Part shown: positions 1-11,234 of the stretch, piece by piece
Layout of the letters: every line of letters begins with the position of its first letter
Numbering within the stretch: the stretch's first letter is position 1
DNA from: Brachypterus glaber
Taxonomy: Eukaryota > Arthropoda > Insecta > Coleoptera > Kateretidae
Direction: 5' to 3'
Length of the DNA stretch: 64,000 nucleotides
Assembly (NCBI GenBank): GCA_958510825.1
Contig: OY294044.1
Location: forward strand, 99,362,893-99,426,892
Translations under genes and position numbers: made by a program
Notes under the pieces: generated by a model
Told to the model about the DNA's origin: nothing
Seen by the model: the letters and a program-made list of their open reading frames with translations, nothing else
The model's database searches: none

Positions 1-1630
1 TTCAATCAAAAACTCCTTCAATTTAATTTTAAATTGCCTTGTTGGAAGATTGCGCATATTTAATGGCAAATGATTAAAAAAAGTAGGTCCATAGAAGTTA
101 AAGCCAAGTTTACTGCTCTGAAGTCTAAAATTGGGCAATCTAATATTATGAGAGAATCGAGTATTTCTCTCATGGATATCTAATTGTTGAGAAAAATCAG
201 AAAAATTTTCTTTAACATAACAGGCAGTAACATAAATAAACAAAGATGGTACAGTTAAAATCTTAAGTTCAACAAATTTATGCTTTATATCAGCCCTATA
301 ACCCATATTGCATAAAACCCTTATTAAACGCCTTTGAATCCCAAAAATTCTATCCAACCCTGAAGCACTCCCCCAGGCCACAAGGCCATAACTTACCCTA
401 GACTCAAATAATGCATGGTATGCTGTTTTTAAAACGTCAGGAGAGACCATCCTAACAAGGAGCGGAAAACAAAAACACTTTTTGACAGAGAGCCCGCCAC
501 AGCATTTACATGAGAATTCCAATTTAGGTCCGGGTCAAGGAGTAAACCAAGATATTTTACATTCGTAGGGAATGGTAAACACGATTGAAGCACTGAAATT
601 TATGGATAATGGACACTCCGTGATATAAAATACCTTATTATAATAGGTCTCTAAAGAGTATAAATAAAATAAATAAAATAAAATAAATAAACTATTAAAA
701 GTATATAGTGGTCGATGAGTAAAGAATATATGAACAGTTTTATTAATATTTAACGAAAGCCTATTTGTTGAAAACCAATTTTTTGCACATGCTAGTCCCT
801 CACCCATAAGCTCAATAGTTGATCTCAAGTTAAATTTACTAGAAATAATGTTCGAGTCATCCGCAAATAGAAGATTTTCCCAAAAGGGAAGGGCAACTTT
901 CAGATCATTAATAAAAATAAGGAAGAGTAGCGGACCCAGGACAGAGCCCTGAGGAACGCCACTCTTTATCTTTTTAAAATTTGAGCCTTTACCATTTAAA
1001 AAAGTATATTGACATCTATTGCTAAGATAAGAGGACACGAGTTGAATACTAAGAGAATCAAAACCATAAAATTTTAATTTATCTATTAGCTCTGGGTGAG
1101 GAACGCAGTCAAAAGCTTTTTGTAAGTCGCAAAGAGTAACACCTACATACTCGCCCTTTTCTTGCTTTTCAACTATCAGATCCAATAATTTAATAAATGC
1201 ATTTTTGGTTGACATCCCTGGCCTGAACCCAAATTGGTTCTCATAAAATAACTTTTTTTCCTCAAAGTATTCTAAAATTTGTCTTTTCAAGATAACTTCA
1301 AAAATTTTTGAAAAAGTTGGGACTAATGATATTGGTCTAAAATTGTTAGGTATTGTAGGACCACCCTTATGTATCGGTATGACTTTGGAAATCTTTAAAG
1401 ACTCCGGAAAAACACCTTGTAGAATACTCATATTTATAAGTTTAGTTAATGGTATGATAATATGATTTTTAATGTTTTTAATTAAATAAGAAGACATATT
1501 ATAGTGGTCCATACACCTTTTGTTTTTTAGTTCATTTATAGCTTCTCTGACTTGATTAAAACTAACTTTAAAATAAACCATGCATGTGTAGTATCAAAAT
1601 GTTCGCAAAAAAATTCTCTATTATTTAAAA
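1..1630 (-). mobile_element. Decayed jockey-like LINE, reverse transcriptase domain and C-terminal part
   Basis: Reading the minus strand from about 1630 down, an open frame (1581-535) carries the fingers-palm motifs of a non-LTR reverse transcriptase: RPISLVPTFSKIFE, NQFGFRPGMST, a DLQKAFDCVPH segment with the first catalytic aspartate, SGVPQGSVLGPLLFLIFIND, and the LLFADDS box with the catalytic aspartate pair. After the FADD box the frame is broken by a TAAAT-rich insertion near 660-690 and by frameshifts near 530 and 450. The C-terminal thumb region (SYGLVAWG and a tract of conserved Leu/Arg) resumes below 430 and runs off the window. The 5' part (endonuclease) is missing, because the similarity stops near 1630. 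This is a dead, 5'-truncated copy. Jockey superfamily is my reading of the motif style; CR1-like is the alternative. Confidence 0.9.
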
Positions 1631-1911
1631 GTAATGAGCCACCCTCTTTCCATTAAAAAAAAATTACTTATGGGCAAAAGTGTAACTTTTAAACTTTTAA
1701 GAGCGACCAAAAATAGAGTTTTAGGAAAAAATCAAAATAGTATTTTTTTTTTAACGAAACTAGACCAAAAATTAAGCAAATAAGCCAATTCAAGGCACTC
1801 TAGGTTTAAAATGAAAATTTAAATAAAAAATGACATGACCTGTCAAAAATTGACAAGTGAGATATGGTTGTATTCAGAATTGATTTCTAAGACAAAATAT
1901 GTAAAAATATA

Positions 1912-2094
1912 TAGGGTGTCCCATTTAAAAATCGAAAGTTAAGGTCATTTCCGGTTAAAAAAAGTGAAAAAAAGTTGTTTGATATGTCAAAAAATCGCAA
2001 ATTTTGTCTTATGCATGATCTCCAAATTTCATTTGGATAGCTTTAAGTATAAAAAAGTTAAGGGGGGTGAACCACCTTCCTGAAACACCCGGTA
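1912..2094. mobile_element. Short TIR element (MITE), GGGTGTCCC family
   Basis: The ends read TAGGGTGTCCC on the left and ACACCCGGTA on the right, about 183 bp, flanked by TA-rich sequence. The left end and the next 25 bases recur, inverted, at about 44405-44450 inside DCTN1 intron 1, so this is a dispersed family. No coding capacity. A Tc1/mariner-derived MITE is the likely class given the TA flanks. Confidence 0.5.
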
Positions 2095-2264
2095 TATTAT
2101 TTGATAAGAACATAATGTTTATCAAAATTTATCATTTTTTTTTGTTTTTACATAGTTATAGTTATAGTTTATTTCTGAAATGTAATACATAAGCATGGAT
2201 AGATATCTAAAAAACAATAATAATAATTTGTATAAACTTTTATAATTTTTTCACAATGTAACAC

Positions 2265-2560
2265 TTGAAAACTTTTCTTATTACTTTCCCCGAGGAAAAG
2301 ATGAAGTCTATCAAAAGAAATTATGTCTGTTTGTATACGTACATGTTTTTATTTTTTTATTTTTTTTATAACAATCCCAGCTTAGAACTTTGGAAGAGGA
2401 ACCTATGGTCCAAATTTAAAGTATTTAACCCAAAGCGTCCTCGACTTATCGTAGTAACAAATTTCACGGACAAATCGACAGACAGATAGACAGACAAACA
2501 GACTTCCAGACAGATTTTTTTAAGGGAAATTAAAGTTTTGGATTAAAAGCAATATAAATG
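2265..2560. repeat. Dispersed repeat with ACTTTCC end and (GACA)n tract
   Basis: Starts near a short palindromic ACTTTCCCCGAGGAAA box and carries a GACAGACAGATAGACAGAC simple-sequence tract at 2468-2510. Related text occurs at about 6040-6180, 12885-13220, 23390-23550, 26870-26990, 32150-32280, 39340-39420, 40250-40640 and 50700-50790. The shared pattern is a line resembling 'aacctatggtccaaa...tcaagaacg' followed by GACA or GTCT repeats. The small ORF over it has no recognisable product. Confidence 0.5.
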
Positions 2561-2594
2561 TTGTATTTTTTTTACTACCCCGGGATAAGTAATA

Positions 2595-3435
2595 CACCCC
2601 GGTCTGGAAACGATTTTTAGCTCAACTTTCATAACCCATTTTTTTTTCATATTTTAATTATTTAGAGCTTTGGTATCTTTTTAAGACCAAATTTAAGAAA
2701 ATCTATCGATGCGTTTTCATAAAAACGATTTTCATTTGTTTTGACAAAAAAAATATGACATATTTAATTTTTTTTTGGATATTCAGATTTTACGTCAAAA
2801 AGTGAGATAAAAAGTTTCTATGCACTTTTGTGTTAAATGGCTTCTTAGGGGAGCTAGAAGACGTTTAAGGGACATTTTTAGAATATTATTCACTTCATAA
2901 CTCAGGAACGGTTTAACTTATTGACTTGAAATGTTTACTGTAGTATGCAACCAATAAACATTATTATTTTATGACATACAAATATTAAATATTTAACCAG
3001 GTGCGGACTTACAGTTTTACATATAAATTATGAGGTCAAAAACTTAAATGCTTACATTTAGTTTATTGGTTCTATAGCTCAGTAAAAATTTCATGTTAAT
3101 AAGTTAAACCGTTACTGAGATATGAAGTGATAAATATTCTTAAAATGCCCTGAAAAGTACTCTAGCTCCCTTAAAAAGCAATTTAGCTCAAACGTCTATA
3201 AAAACTTTTTTCTCACTTTTTGACGTAAAATCTGAATATCTAAAATAGTTTTTAAATATATCATTTTTTTTTTTTTTTGTTAAAACAAATGAAAATCGTT
3301 TTTCTCAAAAACGCATCTATAGATTTTTTTAAACTTGGTCTTAAAAAGATGCCAAAGCTCTAAATAATTAAATTATGAAAAAAAAAAATTGGGTTGTATG
3401 AATGTTGAGCTAAAAATCGTTTCCAGACCGGGGTG
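2595..3435. repeat. Foldback element, about 840 bp
   Basis: A long imperfect inverted repeat. The left end CACCCCGGTCTGGAAACG pairs with the right end CGTTTCCAGACCGGGGTG, and complementarity continues inward for roughly 380 bp per arm, including matching 'gacgtaaaatctgaatat' and 'aaaacgattttcatttg' blocks. The loop is about 3000-3050. No transposase frame is present. It is probably a non-autonomous DNA transposon of foldback type; no target duplication beyond A/T is certain. Confidence 0.75.
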
Positions 3436-4158
3436 AATTATGTATCACTGTGGCATCCATAACTGTGGAGACACCCAATACCTAATTTTGAGAGTAAACT
3501 TTCGGCAATTTTCTACAGCTGTAGAATGCAAATGTTACGATATGTCTATTCTAATTCAGTCCACATTTTATTAAAAAATTAAATTATTCCAATTTAAACT
3601 TGTACAATTTGATGAGGGAAATGAAACTTTTTTTTTTCTTTTATATGGTCTAAAATTTTAAAGTTATTTGAAGTAAAATATGTATTTTAAACAAACTTTG
3701 CATTAATATCAGCTTGACTAGTAATTAAGTTTTTTGCTTCTTAAAAGAAACATGTAGCTACGTCATGGTTATTATCAGTAGTCGGCGTAAACTCAGTTTT
3801 GGCTCATCAACGTTGAAAATAAACACAGAAACATAGGCTTACGGAATAATTTTACCAAATTATGAGGGAAATTTTTATAAAGGTCACTAAATCGAAACAT
3901 TTTGACTTTTTTGTTACACACAGCAATATTAGAATTATAAGAAAAAACCGATATTCGATTTTTATCTTTTAACAATACGAAAGTTTTTAATTTTTATTCA
4001 TCGATAACTTTTTTTCCCCCCTTAATCGTTTAAATGGAATCATTTAAAAAAAAAAAACAGATAAAAAGAAATAAAAATATTTAAAACTTCGCGTCAACGC
4101 TAGAGTCGACGCGGCGCCTATGCGAGTACTGGAAATTCGCCGAGTACTGGTTATTATA
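3436..4158. other. AT-rich stretch without a recognised gene
   Basis: Mostly homopolymer-rich A/T sequence. A short CG-containing patch at 4088-4140 repeats the phrase 'cgagtactgg' twice. I see no gene or complete element. Confidence 0.5.
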
Positions 4159-4881
4159 CAGGGTGAGTTTTATGTCCACCCCTAAAATTAAGATTAATCT
4201 TCATTCCATAAAAACGAAACTGCTGAATTATATAATTTACATTGACTATAAAATGGCGGATTTAATTTTTTTTTGTTTCACTTCCGGTTTCGCCGAAAAT
4301 GGCATAAATATATTTTTTTAATGGAAAACACTGTAATTTTTTATATTTTTGAATTCAGACGAAAATTCGTATAAAAATGAGATTTACATAATTTACCTGG
4401 TTTTTACTTATTTAAGCTTAAGAAAATATAAAACTAATATTAAAATAAAAATTTGATCAGAGACTAAAGGTAAGATAAGAGCTAAAAACGGTTTGGACTT
4501 TTTTCATTTTTTAATGTCTATGTAAACCTTATTTGTAGAGTATTTTTCCGCTATTTTTCTTGTGCCAAATTTATGATATACTTTGAAGATTAAGTAAGTA
4601 AAAAGAAGATAAATTAGGTGTATCTCGTTTTTATACGATAAAACGAAAACGAAAAAAAAAATCAATCAGTTTTTTATACATAGAATTTTCGGCTCAATTC
4701 AAAAATGTAAAAAATTACAGGGTGTTTCGTTAAAAAAAAATATGCTACTTCCGGCAAAATCGGTGAAACAAAAAAATAAATCGGCCATTTTATAGACAAC
4801 GTAAAATTATATAACCAAAGTTTCGTTTTTATCGAATGAATATTAATCTTAATTTTTGGTCTGGACATAAAGCTCACGCGG
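4159..4881. repeat. Foldback MITE with TA target duplication
   Basis: The left arm starts CAGGGTGAG...TTTATGTCCA after a TA at 4157-4158, and the right arm ends in the inverted partner followed by TA at 4882-4883. Complementarity extends about 170 bp inward per arm, including a TTCATTCCATAAAAACGAAA block, a 'ggcggattta' block and a 'cacttccgg' block. TA duplication with a CAGGG end fits a Tc1/mariner-derived non-autonomous element. A 67-residue ORF on the right arm is not a gene. Confidence 0.75.
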
Positions 4882-5016
4882 TATACCTGGTCCAGATTGA
4901 TAAATTATAAATAAAAATTTATATTCATAATTATAATTTATTATTTAGTGAACACAGAAGAACAGTTCTTAAAAGTTGACATAAATACCTACAGATAGTT
5001 TAAATCAATTGCAGTT

Positions 5017-7077
5017 GCAATTGGGTGATTCTGTGCCAAATAGGTCCCAAGGAAAACTTTGACTTCTTTGATTTGCCCTATTTTCGGCTCAAATGTGCTA
5101 TGTTTGTCCAAAAAGAACCTGATTTTTTTTCAGATTTTTTTGACATTTATTTTTGGAGTTATGGCCTTTTAAAGATGACAAAAATGCCCAATTTTTCTAA
5201 AACGTATAATTTTTAAACGGCTGTATCTCTATAACGGTAATATATAGATACTTCAGACAAAGGGTATTTTAAAATTTGTTAGTTGGAAATTATTTTGATA
5301 ATAAAGTGATTTTGGTGATAGTCACCAAAGTAACCAATTTTTGGTGACATTTTACTCAAAATACGCCATCTTCGATTTTCTTTTTTTAAATATATGTTAA
5401 ACTACAGACATTTCTCTAACAGTTACCCAAATTTCAAAATGGGACTGCCATATATTCGTCTTTGGTAAATTTTAAAAAATATAGTAGCAACTCAATTTTT
5501 TATTTATTTGTAATATTATGACCACAGTTTGATGTATTTTGTATGTTAACTTTACCTCAATCAAATTTAAACTAAAATTAACTTTTTTGCAAACGGAATT
5601 ATAAGTTAATTGATAAATTTTTTTAATTTAACTAGCCAAGACACCCGTTTTTCGCACGGAATTTTTAATAATTAGATTTTTATTAAAATTAGGCAAGGTA
5701 TTATTTTTGCATTTTACAAAATGTTTTAGACATTCATAACATTCTATAATTTGTTTAAATAAGCAATTAATTATAACTAGCCATATTTTGTAAAGCCTAC
5801 TATGTTTACTTAACATTGTTTAATGTCAAAAGAATCTAAAAAAGGCAAATTCTCATTAAGTATGCATAGCATACGTACGTATGCTATATATGCCAAAAAT
5901 CACACAAATCGAAGAAGTCTGTGTTTAAAATTGAATATTTTGTGTTTGATTTGTCATGGAATGAGCCCAAACGTTTTCAGCTGGAAATGTTTTTGGTAAA
6001 TGTTGAGGTGGAGTAAGGGGGTCAAAAAAATCCTAGCCGAATTGTTTGAATAAGGAACCTATATTTAAAATTTGAAGTCTTAAGCTCAAAGCGTTCTCAA
6101 GTTATAGTAATCACAAATTTTCTTGGACAGACAGATATACAGATTGACCGACACCCAGATTTCTATTGGTAAACTATTTTATTTTGTATATTAAACGACG
6201 AGAAAGTAAAAAACAAAATTAAAAAAAAATACTAACGCTGTCGAAGAAAGTAAAATTTAAATTAGATTCCCCATGCGAAGATTGGGTATCACAGCTAGTA
6301 CATATGTATATAAACTCAATTCAAGGTTTTCCAAAACATATTATGTACGTATCTTATTATTGCATTAAAAGAACTGATGTTAGTCTGATTAATTCCTAAA
6401 ACTAAACTCCCGTGCGAATAACGGGTCCACTGCTAGTATATATGTATACCAAAAGTAGGAAAAAATGTTGCAGATAAATATAAAATAGTTATTGTATATA
6501 TCAGCATTTCCATTTCAAAAATACAGGGTAGTATTTTTAAACTCTGCGTTAAAAAGTGGTTGGGAAATGAAATTTTGACTGACATTTATATCTTTAATAT
6601 TTTGCCCAAGGCAATCCCATGGTCGTCCCATTATGAATTTTGGCACATGGTTAAAGAAAGATCTACAGATTATTATATCTTTTTATAAAAAAAATCAAAG
6701 ATGGCGTATTCTGAGATAATCGTCACGAAACATTGGCGACTTTGGTGACTATCACCAAAATCACAAAATTTTACATATCTTTAAAACATATTAAAACACA
6801 ACAAAATGGCTTTGAAATATATATATTTTTAAATCTGTATCTTTTAGCGTTACTGAGATAGAGCTGTTTAAAAACAGGCTGTTTTAGTGACTTTTGCAAT
6901 TTTGGCCAATTTCAAAAGGCCGTAACTCCATAAATAATGGCCAAAAAAATCTGAAAATTATATAAGTTCTTATTAAGCATACGTAGAGCAAGTATACCAA
7001 AAATGATTAAAATCGAAGAAGTCGATGTCCAAAATTGCCCTTTTAGGGTCCTATTTGGCGTGGAATGAGCCAATTGC
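5017..7077. repeat. Large foldback element, 2.06 kb, with an internal insertion
   Basis: GCAATTGG...GTGCCAAATAGG at the left matches, inverted, the right end CCTATTTGGCGTGG...CCAATTGC. The arms pair for about 380 bp each (5017-5400 and 6700-7077), including the mirrored 'ttggtgatagtcaccaaa' and 'gatggcgtattc' blocks. A third partial copy of the right end lies at 5842-5975, next to a 20-bp perfect palindrome at 5867-5886. The Helitron-like element at 5631-6437 lies between the arms. No transposase is visible. Confidence 0.75.
5631..6437 (+). mobile_element. Helitron/Helentron-like non-autonomous element with two candidate 3' ends
   Basis: The left end reads ACTAGCC...ACCCGTTTTTCGCACGG. The right end has the subterminal inverse CCGTGCGAATAACGGGT, a 5-bp-stem hairpin (6409-6425), seven bases, then CTAGT at 6433-6437. 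This is the arrangement expected of Helentron-type ends (short hairpin followed by CTAG-type terminus, 5' subterminal inverse). A second, diverged 3' end of the same design (CCCATGCGAAGATTGGG then CTAGT) lies upstream at 6270-6299. The interior holds the dispersed repeat with GACA-type tract near 6128-6160. No Rep/helicase coding. Confidence 0.6.
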
Positions 7078-8179
7078 TAATTGTGTTTAAAATCCTGAGA
7101 TCGTGAACCGTGATCGTGATCCACTACTTCGCTGGGAATTACTTAAAATCTCTGGATGTAACTGTGGTGCAGCGCATTGCTTTGCCATATACAGGGTGTC
7201 CGGTAACTCGCGTTGGAGCGGGAAACCATAGAATCTTCTACCAATGAAAAAAATTACACAAAAAAATTAAAGTTCCATCTTGAACGGATACCGAGATAAG
7301 AATATTTTCTTTGCACCAATACCAGAAAGTGTTAAATACACCTACAAACGCCAGATAATTACATAATTCGTAACTAAGCAACCATACCGATACGTAAATA
7401 AAAGCCACTTTGACACTAATGTTAAATTAGAAATTTGTAAAAATCACTTTTGAGTTATTTCTTTATACTATATTATGGATTTATAGTTAAAATGTAAAAT
7501 TTGATATAAAAATAATAAAAAAAAGGTATGCAGAAACAAGAAAAGAAGATTCACTGTTTAGGGCTTGATTAATGTAGAAAATTAAGAAAATCTGAAAATG
7601 TATAAACCCAGTTAAAAGTAAAGGGTTTATAATAAAATAAATTGATTCCTTATAAAATAATACAAAAAGAAGTTCAATAAATATGAAAAATGGTTTTTAC
7701 CCGTCCTAAATTCCACTGGTTTAGTGTTAAATTAAATAACAAAAGATATTATGGGAAACACCAGTTTATTGTTTAAATATTTTATTTATTTTATGGAGTA
7801 AAAATTAAACCAATTAAAAACAAAAAACATTTTTTTTCTTTAATAATAATATAAATTAGGTACAGTTGGACCCACAAAAAACGCAAGATTTAAATATGCT
7901 AAAATGTCAATTTTACTAATTATTTTATAGTTTAAGTAAGATTTTAAGAAATAGGTTAGGTTAATTTGACAATTAATTGTCAGTTTTTTCAAAGTTTATT
8001 ACAGAAAATGCTTGCGAATAATGTCGAATATTAAAAAAATAATAATAATAAATAATAAACTGAAAAAACATTTAGAATATTTAATCAAATCAAAAATTAA
8101 AAAACAATATTTAGTAAATTTTATGAAAAAATAAAAATTTGAACTCTACTAACTAAACATATAATTTATGAAAATTATG

Positions 8180-8450
8180 CTTTTTTAATCTTGGAACTAT
8201 CGATGCGGCGACGGCCAATGGTTTTTAACCCAGGAAAATTTGTATTGTTTATAGCATGCACCGCTTTTTGTAAATGGTATTCTCTCAAATAATTAAGTAA
8301 ATTTTCATCCTGTATTTCATTTGATATCTTTTTTCTTTCTGAGTCTGCACGCCCTTTCCTCCCCCATCTATTTTTTCTTCAATCTTGACCATTATTCTTT
8401 TTTCTATGATCTTAACACAACTCTCCGAAACACTAAATAACCTTGCAACA
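8180..8450 (-). pseudogene. Tc1-like transposase N-terminal (helix-turn-helix) fragment
   Basis: On the minus strand, with one frameshift near 8375, the reading gives a VARLFSVSESCVKIIEK segment that looks like a helix-turn-helix, then a basic spacer and the sequence INNTNFPGLKTIGRRRID, which resembles the second HTH of Tc1-family transposases (family pattern NFPG followed by xxRRRI). A stop follows at about 8180. It lies downstream of the catalytic fragment on the same strand, so it cannot be the N-terminus of that copy; a second, separate element is implied. Identification rests on motif style only. Confidence 0.5.
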
Positions 8451-8635
8451 ATTAAAGGTCTCTATAGAGATCACTAGCCACAATCATTTCCGTACATCCT
8501 GCTTCCAATATACTAATAGTTTGAGATTTCTTAACATTTCTTAACGCATTTCTAAATACTTTATAATTATTATAAGTAATTTTGACAAATATTGTCAACA
8601 TGACAACGGCTTTGTTTGTATTGTAATTATTGAAT

Positions 8636-8863
8636 TTACGCAACTAAATTTTCAATCTTGTTTTTTTTTTCGGAACCAACTGTATACAGTTGGATCCGTA
8701 CCACTTGATTTCCAAATATTCCCGCCCAAAAATTTATTGAAAACTGCCTGGAAATCCTGGAAATCATTGCACTAAGATTCTCGTGGGCATAAAAATTATT
8801 AGTTGAAAATTGTATTGTTCCTAAAATTGCACTCATCCGAAAAAATAATACAGGGTGGCCCAA
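8636..8863 (-). pseudogene. Transposase catalytic-core fragment (IS630/Tc1-mariner type)
   Basis: Two overlapping minus-strand frames join at a frameshift. The first reads FSDECNFRNNTIFN, the FSDE box that holds the second catalytic aspartate of insect IS630/Tc1-mariner transposases. The second reads NNFYAHENLSAMISRIS and then INFWAGIFGNQVV, matching the W-x-G-I block that follows in this family. Codons below 8640 (to about 8452) may be the degraded C-terminus. The fragment is broken by frameshift and truncated upstream exactly where the nested element (8851) begins. Confidence 0.75.
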
Positions 8864-10594
8864 AAAAAAAAGGACACTTTTTAAACCTTCATAACTGTTT
8901 TGCCTTTTGAGCGATCTTTACTTACTTTGAAATGAATAGGCTCAAAACATGTAAGATTCGGTGCATAATTTTATTTATTTAAATAATTATCTTTTTTTTT
9001 AGTACGAAACTTTTTTCTAAAGGAGTTATTTTAAAGCCATGGGATTAGAGTAAAATGTACAAAATGACAACTTTTTGTCTGCATTGCGTTAAATGGTCTT
9101 TCTTCAATAGTTGTATGTGTTTAATTTAAAATTGTATTTATGTTTTATAATTATTTTTCCGATAGGCTACAGATAGCGTTAAATGGACTTTTTAGCTTGA
9201 AAAAATTGATTAAGTAGGCTGTTATCTAAAAGTAATTTTGACATGTCCAAAAAAAAATATGTCAAATTGAAAATATCAAAAATTGCTATTCAAAAAAATA
9301 AGAAAAACGTAATAAAACTGCATTATGGTGGATATATATTTTAAAGATGAACAGTAAATAATGAATAAATTCAAAAATAAAATTGTGTAGAAAAATAAGA
9401 AATAAGTATAGTTTTTGTCAAAACGAAAAAAAGTGCTTTTGTGTTAAAAATAACTTAAAATAAAGGATGATGGGATTTTTTTTAAATCAATATGGAATTA
9501 CTACAAATAACCAACAAAGATTCTGTACCATATGGTTTTATATTATTGTTAGAAAATAAGACATTGTTTAATATAATTTAATTTATTTGTAATAAAAACA
9601 TATTTCTTTTTAAATTCTTTCTTCATTTAGCAAATACTTAAATCTTTTTTTATTTTAGCGATTTCTTATGTTTCATTTTTCAGTTACATATAGTACAATT
9701 TTCGAATTTCCGTACCTCATTTACAATTTTTATGTTATTTAATAACCATTTTTCTTAAAATACACATCTAAAATTCAGCTTTAACATTTTTCCCCTTGGT
9801 TTTTAAAGTAATTCGACATTTTTTTAGCGTTTTGTATACTTTTTAAATTTCAAGATTATTTTTTGAAAGATGTCAGATAAATAACACGCCTATTGCAATT
9901 TGTAACCTTTCGGAAAAATATGAATAAAAAATAACCTATAATTTTAAAATAAAATAATTTAAAAAAGGCTTATAATCGACTTCACGTTAATTTTATTGTT
10001 GAAAACAATTAGTGTGACCGCGGTTTATAACCTAATTCATGCCACTGAAAATGCATATTTTTAATCTGTAACCTAATTTATTAATTGTGTAATGTCCTTA
10101 GTGTTATTTATGACCAGAATGTTAAAGATGTCCCATTATATGTATTTAAGTCCGTAGATGATATCTATTATAGCGAAACCGCGGTCACACTAATTGTTTT
10201 CAACAATAAAATTAACGTGAAGTCGATTATAAGCCTTTTTTTAATTATTTTATAATAAACCACTTCACTATAAGAAGTTCAGACGTTCAGAACCATGAAT
10301 GAATTTTCAAACTGGCTATAATTTTAAATTAAAATTTAAACATACTCATCTATTCAAGAAAGATCACTGAACATAGTAAGGTCGGAAAGTGATCATATTA
10401 TGCATTTTCCTCTAATCCCCAAAGCTTTAAAAAACCCGTTCGGAAAAAGCTTAATTACTGAACAATATAATAATATTTTAAGTAAATAAAATTATCTTTT
10501 AAATCCTTTATGTTTTAAATATATTCATTTTAAATTTGGTATAGATCGGTCAAAAGGCAAGGAAGTTATAACGGTTTAAAAACATTTGGCTGTT
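8851..10594. mobile_element. Nested foldback DNA element disrupting the transposase
   Basis: The left end follows a TA and reads CAGGGTGGCCCAAAAA. About 110 bp of the left end (AAACCTTCATAAC, CTTTTGAGCGATCT, AAATGAATA, and more) pair with inverted sequence at 10470-10594. The interior carries no coding sequence and a further palindrome at 9948-10257. Its borders fall between the N-terminal and catalytic transposase fragments of the surrounding relic, which dates it as the younger insertion. Confidence 0.65.
9948..10257. repeat. Palindromic element with about 75-bp arms
   Basis: The left arm 9948-10025 (including GGCTTATAATCGACTTCACG and AGTGTGACCGCGGTTT) is repeated inverted, almost without mismatch, at 10178-10257. 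The loop is about 150 bp. GTGTGACCGCGG may be the true TIR of a small MITE. The high arm identity suggests recent origin or conversion between the arms. Confidence 0.75.
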
Positions 10595-10945
10595 CGTGGA
10601 TCCATCTACAAAACTCCACTCTGAGAGCGTGGTCTTAAGGCATAATTTTTTATTATCTTTTTCATAATGGTATTTACGGTGGTGCGTCTAAGGTTGAGAT
10701 TCCTTACAAATTCCGTTACACTAGCATCTGGGTCATTGTCGAATGCTTCGAGTGCCTATTGCCTCTTCTACCTCCGGAGTCCTAACTGTAATCAGCGCTC
10801 CACAATTTTCTCTTCTATCCAGTAACAAGTACCGCCGTTAAAAACAAGGGGGTGGGATGAACTCTTTCGGGGTACATTTCTTAATACACTCTGGCTGCCT
10901 TTTCTGCATTTCTGCCACCTCATAAAATAACCATTTCAGAATATT
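10560..10945 (-). pseudogene. Transposase N-terminal fragment (insect Tc1/mariner, VRTPEVEEA type)
   Basis: Minus-strand reading gives an eroded first helix region (YEVAEMQKRQPECIKKC), then VRTPEVEEAI, and after a frameshift ALEAFDNDPDASVTEFVRNL and RTTVNTIMKK. The VRTPEVEEAI...DP..S...A/V pattern is the hallmark N-terminal HTH of a mariner-like transposase widespread in insect genomes. At least two frameshifts and a stop make it non-functional. It lies in the same orientation as, and upstream of, the catalytic fragment 8863-8636. Confidence 0.75.
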
Positions 10946-11234
10946 CTCTACTTGTAAACTTTTTTTTGACAGATTCTTGAAAAAAATACTGCTAAACTTC
11001 ATTATAAATGTTCATAGCAAGAATCAAAATACTTACCTTAAAGTTCAGGTATGTTCCATAACATCTTAATGAGTAATTTATTCACGTTTTTAGGTGTATT
11101 TAACATCTTCTGGTATTGGTCAAAATTAAATGTTATTTTATAAGTAACCGTTCAAGATAGAACTTTAATCTTTTGCAGGTACATTTTTTATTGGCAGATG
11201 GTTCTGTGGTTTCCCGCTCCGACGCGAGTATGGC

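Larger units (their letters stand above)
7193..11234 (-). mobile_element. Tc1/mariner relic, about 4 kb, split by a nested element
   Basis: The left end begins CAGGGTGTCCGGTAACTCGCG and continues with GGAGCGGGAAACCA. The same sequence recurs inverted at 11130-11234, and complementarity continues for more than 180 bp (shared blocks 'gttccatcttgaacgg', 'ccaataccagaa', 'gttaaatacaccta'). The right tip lacks the outermost 12 or so bases. Between the ends the minus strand carries broken transposase pieces in the expected order (N-terminus 10945-10560, catalytic centre 8863-8636), with a second inverted-repeat element (8851-10594) between them. Removing that insertion leaves about 2.3 kb. Confidence 0.7.

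Noticed and set aside
2265..2489. 74-residue ORF
   Set aside because: Low-complexity Phe/Tyr-rich and overlaps the (GACA)n dispersed repeat.
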